Shown here: positions 35,527 through 44,041 of the stretch, in pieces
Layout of the letters: each line of letters begins with the position of its first letter
Numbering within the stretch: position 1 is the stretch's first letter
Assembly (NCBI GenBank): GCA_900317515.1
Contig: ONHA01000001.1
Coordinates: 62,001-126,000 of the forward strand
Length of the DNA stretch: 64,000 nucleotides
Reading direction: 5' to 3'
From: an uncultured Eubacteriales bacterium
GTDB lineage: Bacteria > Bacillota > Clostridia > Lachnospirales > Lachnospiraceae
Made by a program: the position numbers and the translations under genes
Notes under the pieces: generated by a model
What the model was told of the DNA's origin: nothing
The model's input: the letters and a program-made list of their open reading frames with translations, nothing else
Database searches by the model: none

Positions 35527-35886
35527 CTAATACCGATAGTCAAATGCATTTCTTATAAGCGTGATCCCGTCCGGTTCGATTCCGATCACATCAAACCGGC
35601 AGGCGGTATCCTCCGGAAGCTTGTGCCTGAGGAGCCAGTAGGCTGCGGTCCGGGATATCTTTTTCATTTTGACCGCATTCACAGCTTCGAGGGCGGATCC
35701 CTGACCCCTGCGGGTCCTGTATTTCACCTCGACGAAGCAGATACAGCCTTTCTCCTCCGCGATGATGTCAATTTCACCGGTCCGGCAGGAGAAATTCCGC
35801 TCAATGATCCGAAACCCCTGCTTTTTGAGATATTCAGCCGCCATGTCCTCGTATTCGGCTCCGACAGTTCTCTTGTTTATCGCCAT
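35527..35886 (-). CDS. yraN: UPF0102 (YraN) nuclease-like protein
   Basis: The 119-residue protein has a PD-(D/E)xK nuclease-like core: N-terminal GAEYEDMAAEYLKKQG, then GEIDIIAEE with FVEVKYR. The family resembles Holliday-junction resolvases but its role is unproven. It closes the rplS-lepB-ylqF-rnhB-yraN series, a conserved order in Firmicutes. GAGG lies before ATG. Confidence 0.92.
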   Translation of the reverse strand: MAINKRTVGAEYEDMAAEYLKKQGFRIIERNFSCRTGEIDIIAEEKGCICFVEVKYRTRRGQGSALEAVNAVKMKKISRTAAYWLLRHKLPEDTACRFDVIGIEPDGITLIRNAFDYRY

Positions 35887-35896
35887 GTAAGCCTCG

Positions 35897-36568
35897 TCAG
35901 ATGAAGTTTTTGATAAATGATCTCCTGTGGATCGGGCAGGGGCCCATCTCCTTTATGGCCGCGATGTGCTCCGCCGTACCGTACCCTTTGTTCTTTGCAA
36001 ACCCGTATCCCGGGTAAATTTTTTCATACTCCGCCATCAGCCGGTCCCTCGTCACCTTGGCGACGATACTCGCGGCCGCGATCGAGGCACTCTTTGCATC
36101 TCCCTTGATGATCGGAACCTGGCGAATCGAAACGCCGGGGATCTTCACCGCGTCGTTTAAGAGGATATTTGGCTGGGGCGCAAGCTTTCCGATTGCCTCC
36201 CGCATGGCCTCGTAGGTCGCATTCAGGATATTGATCTCATCGATCCGCTGCTCGGACGCCATGCCGATGCCGACCGCGACCGCCTCCTTCATGATGACCT
36301 CATAGAGTTCCTCCCGCTTTTTCTCGGTAAGCTTCTTAGAGTCGTTTAAATAGAGGATCGGATGATCCTTCGGCAGGATGACCGCCCCGGCCATGACCGG
36401 ACCCGCGAGAGGCCCTCTGCCGACTTCGTCGATCCCGGCGATAAGTCCGTACCCTTCATACTCATGTTCAAAGACCATGAGGCTCTCGATGCGCAAAAGC
36501 TCCTTTTCAAGCTTCGCCGCCGCTTTCGCCTCTTTTTCCTTCTGTTTTGCCAGCTGCTTCTCCGTCAT
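35897..36568 (-). CDS. rnhB: Ribonuclease HII
   Basis: Removes ribonucleotides and RNA from RNA-DNA hybrids. The 223-residue protein has the active-site motif IAGIDEVGRGPLAGP (about 44-58), NDSKKLTEKKREELY and, further on, AASIVAKVTRDRLM. An extra Lys/Glu-rich helix of about 40 residues precedes the domain. Start overlaps the ylqF stop as ATGA. Confidence 0.96.
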   Translation of the reverse strand: MTEKQLAKQKEKEAKAAAKLEKELLRIESLMVFEHEYEGYGLIAGIDEVGRGPLAGPVMAGAVILPKDHPILYLNDSKKLTEKKREELYEVIMKEAVAVGIGMASEQRIDEINILNATYEAMREAIGKLAPQPNILLNDAVKIPGVSIRQVPIIKGDAKSASIAAASIVAKVTRDRLMAEYEKIYPGYGFAKNKGYGTAEHIAAIKEMGPCPIHRRSFIKNFI

Positions 36569-37416
36569 GTGAAGTCCTCCGGGGTCTCGAGAGAGATCCT
36601 TCCCAGCCGGCCGCTTCTGAACTCGTCCAGCATGATCGCGGCCGTCCGCGCGTAATCGATCTCGCCTCCCTTTTGAAGGCAGCCCCGCTTTCTGCCGACC
36701 TCCTCCATGAAGGCAGGCTCCTCCAGCGTCTCCGAAACACCGTAGCGGGCTTCCAGCGTACCCGGGCAGAGCGTCTTCAGGCGCCTAATAAGCATGATTG
36801 CCAGCTCCTCCTCATTCAGGATCTGGTCATTGATCGTCCCGACCAGGGCGAGCTTTTCACCCACCTCCTGATCCTCGAACTTAGGCCAGAGAAGTCCGGG
36901 CGTATCTAAAAGCTCCACTTTGCCGGAGAGCCGGATCCACTGGCGTCCCCGCGTGACGCCCGGCTTGTTGCCGGTCTTCGCGGTCGCTTTTCCGGAAAAT
37001 GAATTGATAAACGTCGATTTGCCCACATTCGGGATCCCGGCCACCATCGCCCGCACCGGGCGCGGCTTCATGCCCCGCTGCTTATCTCTCTCCTGCTTTT
37101 TGCGCGAGGCGTTTTCGATCGCCTGCGTCACGGCCTTCATGCTCCCCTTTGCTCTCGCATCGGTCAGCACACATTCATAGCCTCTCCTGCTGAAAAATGA
37201 AACCCACCTCGAATTGACCGCCTCATCGGCCAGATCCGCCTTGTTTAAAATGAGAAGCCTTGCCTTGTTCCCGGCAAGCCGGTCGATATCCGGGTTACGC
37301 CCGGCCATGGGCACACGCGCATCCGTGATCTCGATCACCATATCGACAAGCTTTATGTCCTCCTGCATCTGCCGGATCGTTTTGGTCATGTGACCGGGAT
37401 ACCACTGTATGTCCAT
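36565..37416 (-). CDS. rbgA: Ribosome biogenesis GTPase YlqF/RbgA
   Basis: Late 50S assembly GTPase. It is circularly permuted: G4 NKAD (about 58) comes before G1 GIPNVGKST (about 128) and G3 DTPG (about 173). The N-terminus MDIQWYPGHMTK is diagnostic. The C-terminal RNA-binding region ends with LGRISLE. The 283-residue length is normal. GAGG lies five to six bases before ATG. Between lepB and rnhB, as in B. subtilis. Confidence 0.96.
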   Translation of the reverse strand: MDIQWYPGHMTKTIRQMQEDIKLVDMVIEITDARVPMAGRNPDIDRLAGNKARLLILNKADLADEAVNSRWVSFFSRRGYECVLTDARAKGSMKAVTQAIENASRKKQERDKQRGMKPRPVRAMVAGIPNVGKSTFINSFSGKATAKTGNKPGVTRGRQWIRLSGKVELLDTPGLLWPKFEDQEVGEKLALVGTINDQILNEEELAIMLIRRLKTLCPGTLEARYGVSETLEEPAFMEEVGRKRGCLQKGGEIDYARTAAIMLDEFRSGRLGRISLETPEDFT

Positions 37417-37424
37417 ATTCTACC

Positions 37425-37979
37425 TCACGATTTAAATCCGAAGCTTTTAAGCGGCGAGACGACGAACCAGACCTTGCCGATGATCATTTTCTTCTCGATA
37501 CTGCCGATATCCTGATAGCGGCTGTCCTCAGATTCACCGCTGTTGTCGCCCAGGACAAAGTACTCGCCTTTTTCCAGCGTGATTATCTCGCGGACGAGTC
37601 CCTCCGCGTTCATGTCGATCATACCTTCCTCGCCGTACAGTTTCCCGTTTACATAGACGGATCCGTCCCTGATCTCCACGGTGTCGCCCGGAACGGCGGC
37701 CACCCGTTTGACATGGACGGCGGCATTTTCGCGCTCGGAGAGCCTGAACGCGATCAGGTTTCCCTCCCGGATCCCGAAGATTTTTCCGGTCAGCCGGTCC
37801 ACAAGCGCGGTATCGCCGGCGATAAGACGCGGAGACATGGAATCCTCCTCAATATGAATCTGTTTGCAGAAACCGAACGTAAATATGGCCGCAAGAAAAA
37901 GAACAGTGACGACCTCTATAAAATAAACATAGAGCGCCCTTTTTTTCTTCCTGCGCCAGCCCCCGTATTTCTCTGCCAT
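37425..37979 (-). CDS. lepB: Signal peptidase I
   Basis: Membrane serine-lysine protease that removes Sec signal peptides. The 184-residue protein has one N-terminal membrane anchor (about 17-37), the catalytic serine in EEDSMSPRL, the catalytic lysine in VKRVAAVPGD, and the box FVLGDNSGESEDSR. A GGGGAG site precedes ATG. It follows rplS across a terminator and precedes ylqF. Confidence 0.95.
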   Translation of the reverse strand: MAEKYGGWRRKKKRALYVYFIEVVTVLFLAAIFTFGFCKQIHIEEDSMSPRLIAGDTALVDRLTGKIFGIREGNLIAFRLSERENAAVHVKRVAAVPGDTVEIRDGSVYVNGKLYGEEGMIDMNAEGLVREIITLEKGEYFVLGDNSGESEDSRYQDIGSIEKKMIIGKVWFVVSPLKSFGFKS

Positions 37980-38014
37980 GCCGTTTTCTCCCCGTTTTCA
38001 AGCACTCAGACAAT

Positions 38015-38049
38015 CGAAAAAGGGACAGATACGAAACGTATTTGTCCCT
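38015..38049 (-). terminator. Terminator after rplS
   Basis: Thirteen-base arms agggacagatacg (38021-38033) and cgtatttgtccct (38037-38049) with one mismatch on the minus-strand RNA, followed leftward by five T. Partial readthrough would feed lepB, for which no separate promoter is evident. Confidence 0.8.
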
Positions 38050-38065
38050 CTTATTACCGCTTTTC

Positions 38066-38413
38066 TTATTTGATGATTTCCTTGACTCTTGCGCTCTTGC
38101 CGGTACGCTCTCTCAGGTAGTTCAGCTTTGCGCGTCTGACTTTGCCGTGGCGGACAACTTCGATCTTAGCAACATTCGGGCTGTGCAGCGGCCATGTCTT
38201 CTCGACGCCGATGCCGTTCGAAATCTTGCGGACCGTGAAGGTTGCGCGGTTGGAACCGCCCTGACGTTTCATGACGATGCCTTCGAAGATCTGGATTCTC
38301 TCACGGTTTCCTTCTTTGATCTTGCCGTGTACGCGGACGGTATCGCCGACGCGGAATTCCTCGATCTCAGCTTTGATCTGCTCGTTCTCAATTTCTCTGA
38401 TGATGTCTGTCAT
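38066..38413 (-). CDS. rplS: 50S ribosomal protein L19
   Basis: The 115-residue protein has the L19 core [22 protein letters not shown] and [21 protein letters not shown], plus [27 protein letters not shown] precedes ATG. It has its own near-consensus promoter and a structured leader of about 100 bases. Confidence 0.98.
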   Translation of the reverse strand: MTDIIREIENEQIKAEIEEFRVGDTVRVHGKIKEGNRERIQIFEGIVMKRQGGSNRATFTVRKISNGIGVEKTWPLHSPNVAKIEVVRHGKVRRAKLNYLRERTGKSARVKEIIK

Positions 38414-38518
38414 GTTTCTTTATCTCCTTTTTTACCTGGATGTTCATAACGGGCACGGCGCAGATCAATCGCCGTCTTTTATAATTTTTCCCGGAAGAGG
38501 ACCATCGTTTTTAACAGC
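38414..38518 (-). promoter_or_regulatory. Putative structured leader of rplS (L19 leader-like)
   Basis: The roughly 100-base untranslated leader holds a perfect six-base hairpin, ACGGCG/CGCCGT (38455-38460 with 38470-38475), close to the ribosome binding site. L19 leaders that sense their own protein are known in Firmicutes. I infer a similar role from position and structure only and could not match a consensus. Confidence 0.4.
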
Positions 38519-38524
38519 TTGTCA

Positions 38525-38553
38525 ATTATACTACATTCATATTTAAAATGCAA
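38525..38553 (-). promoter_or_regulatory. Promoter of rplS
   Basis: TTGCAT (-35, 38548-38553), 17-base spacer, perfect TATAAT (-10, 38525-38530). It lies just upstream of the leader and at the end of the neighbouring unknown gene. Confidence 0.85.
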
Positions 38554-38559
38554 GAACAA

Positions 38560-39081
38560 TTAATTCTTTTTCTTCACCGCAAAGCACTGGTATTCGCCGC
38601 CGTAGAGCCCCAGCATAAAGAGCTTGTTCGCCTCGAAATCAAACGTATCAAGCCCGACGACGTCCTTCTCCGGTGTACGGATCATGACATCGTGATGCAG
38701 GTAGGTGTTGGCACCCTCTTTCTCGATCTCGCGTCCGGCCCTCGACGCGACCTGACTGTAGTAGGTCTCGCTTCTTTCCGGCCTTTTCGTGGAGAGCTTC
38801 TTAGGGCTCCCGAACCGCACAAGCAGTTCATCCGGGTTCTCGGGCTTTGCCGCAAAGCGCACGAGCATTCCGTGCTTTAATTTGTCCCTCTGCCCGTTCT
38901 GGGGGAAACAGAAGAACTCGGTCTCCACGGTATCCTCCTTAAGTTCGTCCCTCGAGCGGCGGAAGGCGACTCTTTCTCCCTCGATCTCCCTGTCAAATGC
39001 AAACCCCGCATGAAGAAGGTCAAGCACCAGATTCTCCTCGGCCTCCTTAAATACTTTTTCTATTTTTTCCTCGAATGTCAT
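38560..39081 (-). CDS. Protein of unknown function, 173 residues
   Basis: I do not recognise this family. The protein begins MTFEEKIEKVFKEAEENLVL and is charged and soluble, with no signal peptide or membrane helix. A basic middle (RFGSPKKLSTKRPERSETYY) is followed by an aromatic C-terminus ending FAVKKKN. ATG 39081 follows GGAGG by seven bases. An upstream in-frame extension runs through the tRNA gene and is rejected. Codon use matches the neighbours, so recent transfer is unlikely. It lies between tRNA-Leu and rplS with no operon partner. Confidence 0.7.
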   Translation of the reverse strand: MTFEEKIEKVFKEAEENLVLDLLHAGFAFDREIEGERVAFRRSRDELKEDTVETEFFCFPQNGQRDKLKHGMLVRFAAKPENPDELLVRFGSPKKLSTKRPERSETYYSQVASRAGREIEKEGANTYLHHDVMIRTPEKDVVGLDTFDFEANKLFMLGLYGGEYQCFAVKKKN

Positions 39082-39127
39082 AACAAAACCTCCGAAAGAC
39101 AGATCCATCCGTCTTTTATATGCAACA

Positions 39128-39160
39128 GCAGGGGCGGAAAGATTCCTCTTTCCGCCCTGC
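39128..39160 (-). terminator. Strong hairpin after tRNA-Leu, probable terminator
   Basis: Arms gcaggggcggaaaga (39128-39142) and tctttccgccctgc (39147-39160) pair almost completely around a four-base loop. No clear T-run follows leftward (TGTTGCATAT), so termination is inferred from position between the tRNA and the next gene. Confidence 0.5.
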
Positions 39161-39169
39161 TCCTTAACC

Positions 39170-39252
39170 TGCTGGTGGTGGGACTCGAACCCACACGTGG
39201 TCGCCCACAAAAGATTTTGAGTCTTCCTCGTCTGCCATTCCGACACACCAGC
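39170..39252 (-). tRNA. tRNA-Leu (anticodon CAA)
   Basis: An 83-base cloverleaf read leftward: acceptor GCTGGTG pairs with CACCAGC plus discriminator A. There is a D-arm, an anticodon loop CTCAAAA giving CAA (reads UUG), a long variable arm TGTGGGCGACCACG typical of class II tRNAs, and a T-arm GTGGGTTCGAGTCCCAC. CCA is not encoded. Confidence 0.97.
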
Positions 39253-39267
39253 TTATTCACGCAGATT

Positions 39268-39296
39268 ACTATAGCAGAATCCGTGTGAAAAGTCCA
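39268..39296 (-). promoter_or_regulatory. Promoter of tRNA-Leu
   Basis: TGGACT (-35, 39291-39296), 17-base spacer, TATAGT (-10, 39268-39273), about 15 bases before the mature 5' end. Confidence 0.6.
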
Positions 39297-39299
39297 GCC

Positions 39300-40583
39300 T
39301 TATTTGCTCGCTTCGGCCATGAGCTTCTCGTAAACCGGCAGGTTGCTGAAGGTCGCAAAATAGTCCGCCGGCGTCTCGGCACGCCGTATCATATCGAAGC
39401 TTCCGTCCTCATGGAGGAGCACCTCGGCGGATTTCAGCTTGCCGTTGTAATTGTAGCCCATCGCGAAGCCGTGGGCTCCCGTATCGTGGATGTAGAGCAG
39501 GTCGCCCATATCGATCTTCGGGAGCATCCGGTCGATCGCAAACTTGTCATTGTTCTCGCACAGGGAACCCGTAATGTCATAGAGATTCGTGAGCGGAGCA
39601 TCCTCCTTGCCCATCACGGTGATGTGATGGTAGGCCCCGTACATCGCCGGGCGCATCAGGTTGACCGCGCAGGCGTCAACACCGATGTACTCCTTCATGA
39701 TGTGCTTTTCGTTGATCGCGCGGGTGACGAGGGCCCCGAACGGTCCGGTCACATAGCGGCCCATCTCGGTGTAGAGCGCGACGTCGCCCATGCCGGCCGG
39801 CACAAGCACATCCTCATAGGCCTTGCGGACGCCCTCTCCGATCGCGAAGATGTCATTTGGCTCCTGGCCCGGACGATAGGGGATACCGATACCGCCGGAG
39901 AGATTGATAAACGAGATGTGGACGCCGACTTCCTTCTTCAGGGCAACCGCCAGCTCAAAGAGGAGCTTGGCCAGCATCGGGTAATAGTTGTTGGTCACGG
40001 CGTTGGAGACCAGAAAGCTGTGGATACCGAAATTCTCGACCCCTTTCTCCTTCAGGATCCAGAAGGCCCGGAACAGCTGGTCGGTGGTCATGCCGTATTT
40101 CGCGTCTCCCGGGTTGTCCATGATGTCGTTGGACACCTTGAAGATGCCGCCCGGATTGTAGCGGCAGCACATGGTTTTGGGGAACTTTCCTACCGCCTTT
40201 TCAAATTTATCTACCATCGTGAAGTCATCGAGGTTGATGATCGCGCCCATGTCATTTGCATAGACATACTCCTGGGGCGGCGTATCGTTCGACGAGAACA
40301 TAGTCAGCTCGCCCGTGCAGCCGATCGCCTTCGCCATCATAAGCTCGGTCAGGGAGGAGCAGTCACAGCCGCAGCCCTCCTCCTTGAGGATGGAGAGGAT
40401 CACGGGGTTCGGCTCGGCCTTGACCGCAAAATACTCACGGAAGCCTTTGTTCCATGCGAAAGCCTTCTTTACATCGCGGATATTCCGGCGAAGACCGGCT
40501 TCATCGTAAATATGGAACGGAGTCGGGATCACGCTTGCGATCTCTTCAAGTTTCTCGCGGGATACAAAAGGTTTCTTTTCCAT
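39300..40583 (-). CDS. lysA: Diaminopimelate decarboxylase
   Basis: PLP enzyme of the alanine-racemase-like fold III that converts meso-DAP to lysine. The 427-residue protein has the PLP lysine in REYFAVKAEPNP near residue 54, a glycine-rich LSGGIGIPYRPGQEP phosphate-binding loop and a C-terminal DITGSLCENND substrate segment. AAGGAG and TATTATT precede ATG. It follows the rhomboid-like gene by 26 bases; no lysine riboswitch fits there. Confidence 0.93.
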   Translation of the reverse strand: MEKKPFVSREKLEEIASVIPTPFHIYDEAGLRRNIRDVKKAFAWNKGFREYFAVKAEPNPVILSILKEEGCGCDCSSLTELMMAKAIGCTGELTMFSSNDTPPQEYVYANDMGAIINLDDFTMVDKFEKAVGKFPKTMCCRYNPGGIFKVSNDIMDNPGDAKYGMTTDQLFRAFWILKEKGVENFGIHSFLVSNAVTNNYYPMLAKLLFELAVALKKEVGVHISFINLSGGIGIPYRPGQEPNDIFAIGEGVRKAYEDVLVPAGMGDVALYTEMGRYVTGPFGALVTRAINEKHIMKEYIGVDACAVNLMRPAMYGAYHHITVMGKEDAPLTNLYDITGSLCENNDKFAIDRMLPKIDMGDLLYIHDTGAHGFAMGYNYNGKLKSAEVLLHEDGSFDMIRRAETPADYFATFSNLPVYEKLMAEASK

Positions 40584-40609
40584 AATAATACTCCTTACTG
40601 CCTTTTAAA

Positions 40610-41626
40610 TCATAAAGTTCCCGGTCCGTTTTTGCTCATGATCACATGCTTGTGTGTATATAAATGCTCCATGCAGTACTCATGACTGCCTTCACATTTG
40701 GAGCAGTAACGGAACTCAAGATCAGGATCCGTGATTTCTGTCCGCCCGCAGATCTCGCAGCGGTGGCGGGCAAATGTGCGCTTCGCAGGCTGCCCTTCGG
40801 CTGCCTTCCTCGCATCCGACTTATCGATGCCGGTGTCGTAGGAGTCATAGGAGCGGGCGCGGTTTGCATTTTCCGCAAATCTGCGCCGGCCGGCTTCCAT
40901 CTGCTGATTGAACTCGCGCTTTCTCTGCCTCTCCTTGTAGGAATACCGGGAAAAGTCCCTGGTTGAGAAGAAAAATACCGCAAAGTTCACGAGAGAGGCC
41001 GCGATTGCTATGACGGGAACCAGATAATAAACGCCTCCGGTCATGATCTGCTGCACGTAACCGATGCACTCATAGACGATCATTGCAAAATACAGGATCC
41101 CCAGATACTTTACCTTCACCGGGATGATAAACATGAGCAGGACGACCGCGTCCGGGAATGTCGCCGCGAAGGCAAGGAACATGGAAGTCGTGACATAGTA
41201 GGTGCTGAAATACATGCCGACCGAGACCGAGCCTCCGTAGATCGCCGAGAACACAAAATAGCAGATGAAGGCCGCGATCACCGTCACCAGCATTCCGCCC
41301 AGGATGTACACGTTGTAGCGGAACATTCCCCAGGCCCGCTCCAGCGACCGGCCGATCGAGTAGTAGAAAAACAGCATGATGACAATGAACAGTGAGCCGA
41401 ACCCGGCAAATGTCCCTCCCGACGGCGGGATCACGATCCAGGTGATCAGTCTCCAGACCTGGCCCCTTAAGATAAGGCCCGGTTCAAGCGTCATATATGA
41501 GATAATACCGGCATTGACCGTCAGGAGGACATAGCCGATCACATAACACATGATCATGACGGTCGTGAGATTCGGTATTGCCCACTTTCCGTACTTTTGT
41601 TCAAGTTTGCGCAATAAACGGTTCAT
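40610..41626 (-). CDS. Rhomboid-like membrane protein with C-terminal zinc-ribbon-like tail
   Basis: The 338-residue protein has six to seven hydrophobic segments (about 15-225) with rhomboid-type landmarks: ILRGQVWRLITW after the first helix and YSIGRSLERAWG in the next. The GxSG serine motif and the catalytic histidine helix are not conserved; the matching positions read VTTSMFLAF and AASLVNFAVF. A basic cytoplasmic region follows, then a cysteine/histidine cluster, CEICGR ... CSKCEG ... CMEHLYTHKH. It may be an inactive rhomboid. Starts at ATG 41626 and probably leads lysA. Confidence 0.75.
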   Translation of the reverse strand: MNRLLRKLEQKYGKWAIPNLTTVMIMCYVIGYVLLTVNAGIISYMTLEPGLILRGQVWRLITWIVIPPSGGTFAGFGSLFIVIMLFFYYSIGRSLERAWGMFRYNVYILGGMLVTVIAAFICYFVFSAIYGGSVSVGMYFSTYYVTTSMFLAFAATFPDAVVLLMFIIPVKVKYLGILYFAMIVYECIGYVQQIMTGGVYYLVPVIAIAASLVNFAVFFFSTRDFSRYSYKERQRKREFNQQMEAGRRRFAENANRARSYDSYDTGIDKSDARKAAEGQPAKRTFARHRCEICGRTEITDPDLEFRYCSKCEGSHEYCMEHLYTHKHVIMSKNGPGTL

Positions 41627-41653
41627 ATGTTTCCCCTTTCTTCTTAATGCTTT

Positions 41654-41683
41654 ATTTTAACTTCAAATGTATTTATCAATCAA
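41654..41683 (-). promoter_or_regulatory. Promoter of the rhomboid-like gene and lysA
   Basis: TTGATT (-35, 41678-41683), 18-base spacer, TAAAAT (-10, 41654-41659), about 27 bases before the start codon. It is divergent from the lactonase-fold gene. Confidence 0.55.
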
Positions 41684-41704
41684 TGGTCAATTTTACCAAA
41701 AAAG

Positions 41705-41736
41705 TTGTAGAAATGCATCTGCTTTTGTTTTATAAT
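41705..41736 (+). promoter_or_regulatory. Possible promoter of the lactonase-fold gene
   Basis: A perfect TATAAT (-10, 41731-41736) lies about 40 bases before the start. The best -35, TTGTAG (41705-41710), is at a long 20-base spacing. Confidence 0.4.
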
Positions 41737-41779
41737 ATGAATGTGATCCGCTTATTTTAAGGATAAGGAGAAAATGATT

Positions 41780-42916
41780 ATGAGCAGTGAAAACTATGTA
41801 GCTTACGTAGGTACTTATACAAACGGTAAAAGCAAAGGGATCCATATCTACGATGTCAACGTGGAGGAAGGCCTCCTTCTGCTCCGCAAGATAGTCCCCG
41901 TCAGCAACTCTTCATATCTCTGTGTTTCCAGAAACGAGAAATATCTCTACTCCATCGCCGACGAAGGCGTGGCCGTCTTTGAGATCGAGCCGGACGGCAA
42001 TCTCCTTCTGATCAACGCGATCGGGATCGACGGAATGCGCGGCTGCCATCTTTCCACCGACCTGACCGGTACATATCTCTTCGTGTCCGGCTATCACGAC
42101 GGCAAGGTTTCCGTGGTACACACACACGGCGACGGCCATCTCGGACGTCTCGTGGACGGCGTCTTCCACCGCGGCACGGGCGCGCTTGTCGAGCGCTCCT
42201 TCCGCCCGCATGTCACCTGCACGCGCGTCACGCCGGACAACAAGTATATCTGTGCCGTCGATGAGGCTCTGGACCAGATCGTCATCTACCGGCTGAACCC
42301 GGTCTCCAAGAAGCTTAACCAGGTTGATATCCTCCGCATGGGCGGTCAGACCGGTCCGAAGAGCATTCATTTCTCCAAGGACGGACGGTTTGCATACGTT
42401 CTCTGCCAGATCACCAGCAAGATCCGTCTCTACTCGTATCATCTCAACGAGGCGGGCCTGCCGCGCTTCGAGCTTCTTGAGGAGTATTCGACACTCTCTA
42501 ACTCCCGCGATCCGCACGATGCGGCCTCCTCGATGCGCTTAAGCTACGACGGGAAGTACATCTTCTCCTCCACCGCCGGAGACGATTCGGTCGCCTGCTT
42601 CTCCATCGATCAGGAAACCGGCCGCCTCACCAAGCTCTTCGCGCTTCCGACCGCAGGCGATTATCCCAAGGATCTTGCCCTCTTCCCGGATCAGAAGCAC
42701 ATGGCGGTTGCCAACAACGCAACCGGCACGATCACGACGTTTGCCATCAACTATGAAGAGAAGTACATCTCCATGAAGGGCAAGCCGAAGACGGTCGATG
42801 CCCCGAACTGCATCATCTTCCATAAGATCGACAGGGCTCCGGAAGTCATCCGCGATGTCCCCGAGCAGGAAGCCCTCGACGCCTGCCTGGAGCTGGACGA
42901 CAGCATCATGGCATAA
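41780..42916 (+). CDS. Lactonase family beta-propeller protein (YkgB/Pgl-like)
   Basis: The 378-residue protein has a seven-bladed propeller pattern: YVAYVGTYTNGKSKGIHIY at the start (family signature), then repeated blades such as SKDGRFAYVLCQ and SYDGKYIFSST. Bacterial members include 6-phosphogluconolactonase of the YbhE type, so hydrolysis of 6-phosphogluconolactone is the best guess but is not proven. No signal peptide. I start at ATG 41780, nine bases after AAGGAG; the ATG two codons earlier is too close to that site. Stand-alone plus-strand gene with its own terminator. Confidence 0.88.
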   Translation: MSSENYVAYVGTYTNGKSKGIHIYDVNVEEGLLLLRKIVPVSNSSYLCVSRNEKYLYSIADEGVAVFEIEPDGNLLLINAIGIDGMRGCHLSTDLTGTYLFVSGYHDGKVSVVHTHGDGHLGRLVDGVFHRGTGALVERSFRPHVTCTRVTPDNKYICAVDEALDQIVIYRLNPVSKKLNQVDILRMGGQTGPKSIHFSKDGRFAYVLCQITSKIRLYSYHLNEAGLPRFELLEEYSTLSNSRDPHDAASSMRLSYDGKYIFSSTAGDDSVACFSIDQETGRLTKLFALPTAGDYPKDLALFPDQKHMAVANNATGTITTFAINYEEKYISMKGKPKTVDAPNCIIFHKIDRAPEVIRDVPEQEALDACLELDDSIMA

Positions 42917-42928
42917 AAAACGGTTCTT

Positions 42929-42965
42929 AAAAAGCAGGTTCTCCAGACGGAGAACCTGCTTTTTT
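42929..42965. terminator. Bidirectional terminator between the lactonase-fold gene and aroC
   Basis: Twelve-base perfect arms agcaggttctcc (42933-42944) and ggagaacctgct (42949-42960) with an AGAC loop, T-tract to the right (42961-42965) and A-tract to the left. It serves both convergent genes. Confidence 0.93.
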
Positions 42966-42985
42966 CGGGGATGATCCCCGCAGCT

Positions 42986-44029
42986 TTATTTTTCCCGGTA
43001 AAAATCCATGATCCGGTCCATCTTCGCCCCCATATTGATGAGCAGTGCATCGACCAGCACAAGGGCCGCCATACACTCGCATACTACCGCTGCCCTATAG
43101 CCGATGACCGGGTCATGCCGTCCCTTTACGGAAACCTGCGTCTCCTCATGGGTGTTTGTCACGGTCTCCTGCATGACCGAGACGGACGGCGTCGGCTTGA
43201 AATAGATCTTCATCTCGATGTCCGCCCCGTCGCTGATGCCGCCGAGGATCCCGCCGGCATGATTTGTCTTTTTCCTGACCCTGGTCCTGTCCATGCAGAA
43301 CGCATCGTTGTTTTCGCTGCCGAAAAGCTCCGCGGCGCGGGAGCCCTCCCCGATATCAAGACCCTTCACGGCCCCGATGGAGAACATGGCTTTGGCCAGG
43401 TTTGCATCCAGCTTCTCAAATACCGGGTCTCCGAGCCCTGCCGGCAGGCCTTTTACGGTGAGCGCCACCGTGCTTCCAATGGAATCGCCCTTCGCCCGGC
43501 ACTCATCGAGCAGCTGCCTTACCGCCGTCTCGTCTCCGGCATCCACATCTCCGACGCGGATCACGCGCGCCTCACACTCGATTCCCAGCTCTTTCAGCAC
43601 TTTAAGGGCAACCGCACCGCCGGCCACGCGGCCGCTCGTCTCACGGCCGGATGAACGCCCGCCGCCCCGATAGTCCCGGAAGCCGTATTTTTCATCAAAT
43701 CCGAAGTCCGCGTGACCCGGACGGTAGATATCCTTGATCGCGCTGTAATCACGGGAGCGCTGGTCTTTATTTTCCAGCATCATCATAATCGGCGTCCCGG
43801 TCGTCCTGCCCTCGAACACACCCGAGAGGATCCGAACCGCATCCGCCTCCTGCCGTCCGGTGGAAAATGCACCCCCGTTCGGCCTCCTCCGCTCCATATA
43901 CGGAGCTATATCTTCCTCCGAAAGAGAAAGTCCCGCAGGACAGCCGTCGACGATCACGCCGAGAGCCATGCCGTGGGACTCCCCGAAGGTTGTTATTGTA
44001 AAGATTTTTCCAAATGTATTGCCTGCCAT
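42986..44029 (-). CDS. aroC: Chorismate synthase
   Basis: Final step of the shikimate pathway, using reduced FMN. The 347-residue protein has family signatures TTFGESHGMALGVIVDGCPAG, RPGHADFGFDEKYG (partial), and GGGRSSGRETSGRVAGGA. Length is normal. Its ribosome binding site is weak (AGGT), but it lies 12 bases after the MBL gene in the serC operon. Confidence 0.97.
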   Translation of the reverse strand: MAGNTFGKIFTITTFGESHGMALGVIVDGCPAGLSLSEEDIAPYMERRRPNGGAFSTGRQEADAVRILSGVFEGRTTGTPIMMMLENKDQRSRDYSAIKDIYRPGHADFGFDEKYGFRDYRGGGRSSGRETSGRVAGGAVALKVLKELGIECEARVIRVGDVDAGDETAVRQLLDECRAKGDSIGSTVALTVKGLPAGLGDPVFEKLDANLAKAMFSIGAVKGLDIGEGSRAAELFGSENNDAFCMDRTRVRKKTNHAGGILGGISDGADIEMKIYFKPTPSVSVMQETVTNTHEETQVSVKGRHDPVIGYRAAVVCECMAALVLVDALLINMGAKMDRIMDFYREK

Positions 44030-44041
44030 ATATAAACCTGT

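Noticed and set aside
39082-39246. N-terminal extension of the unknown gene at 38560-39081
   Set aside because: It is read through the tRNA-Leu gene and hairpin. A good GGAGG site supports ATG 39081.
40584-40609. Lysine riboswitch upstream of lysA
   Set aside because: The gap to the rhomboid-like gene is only 26 bases.
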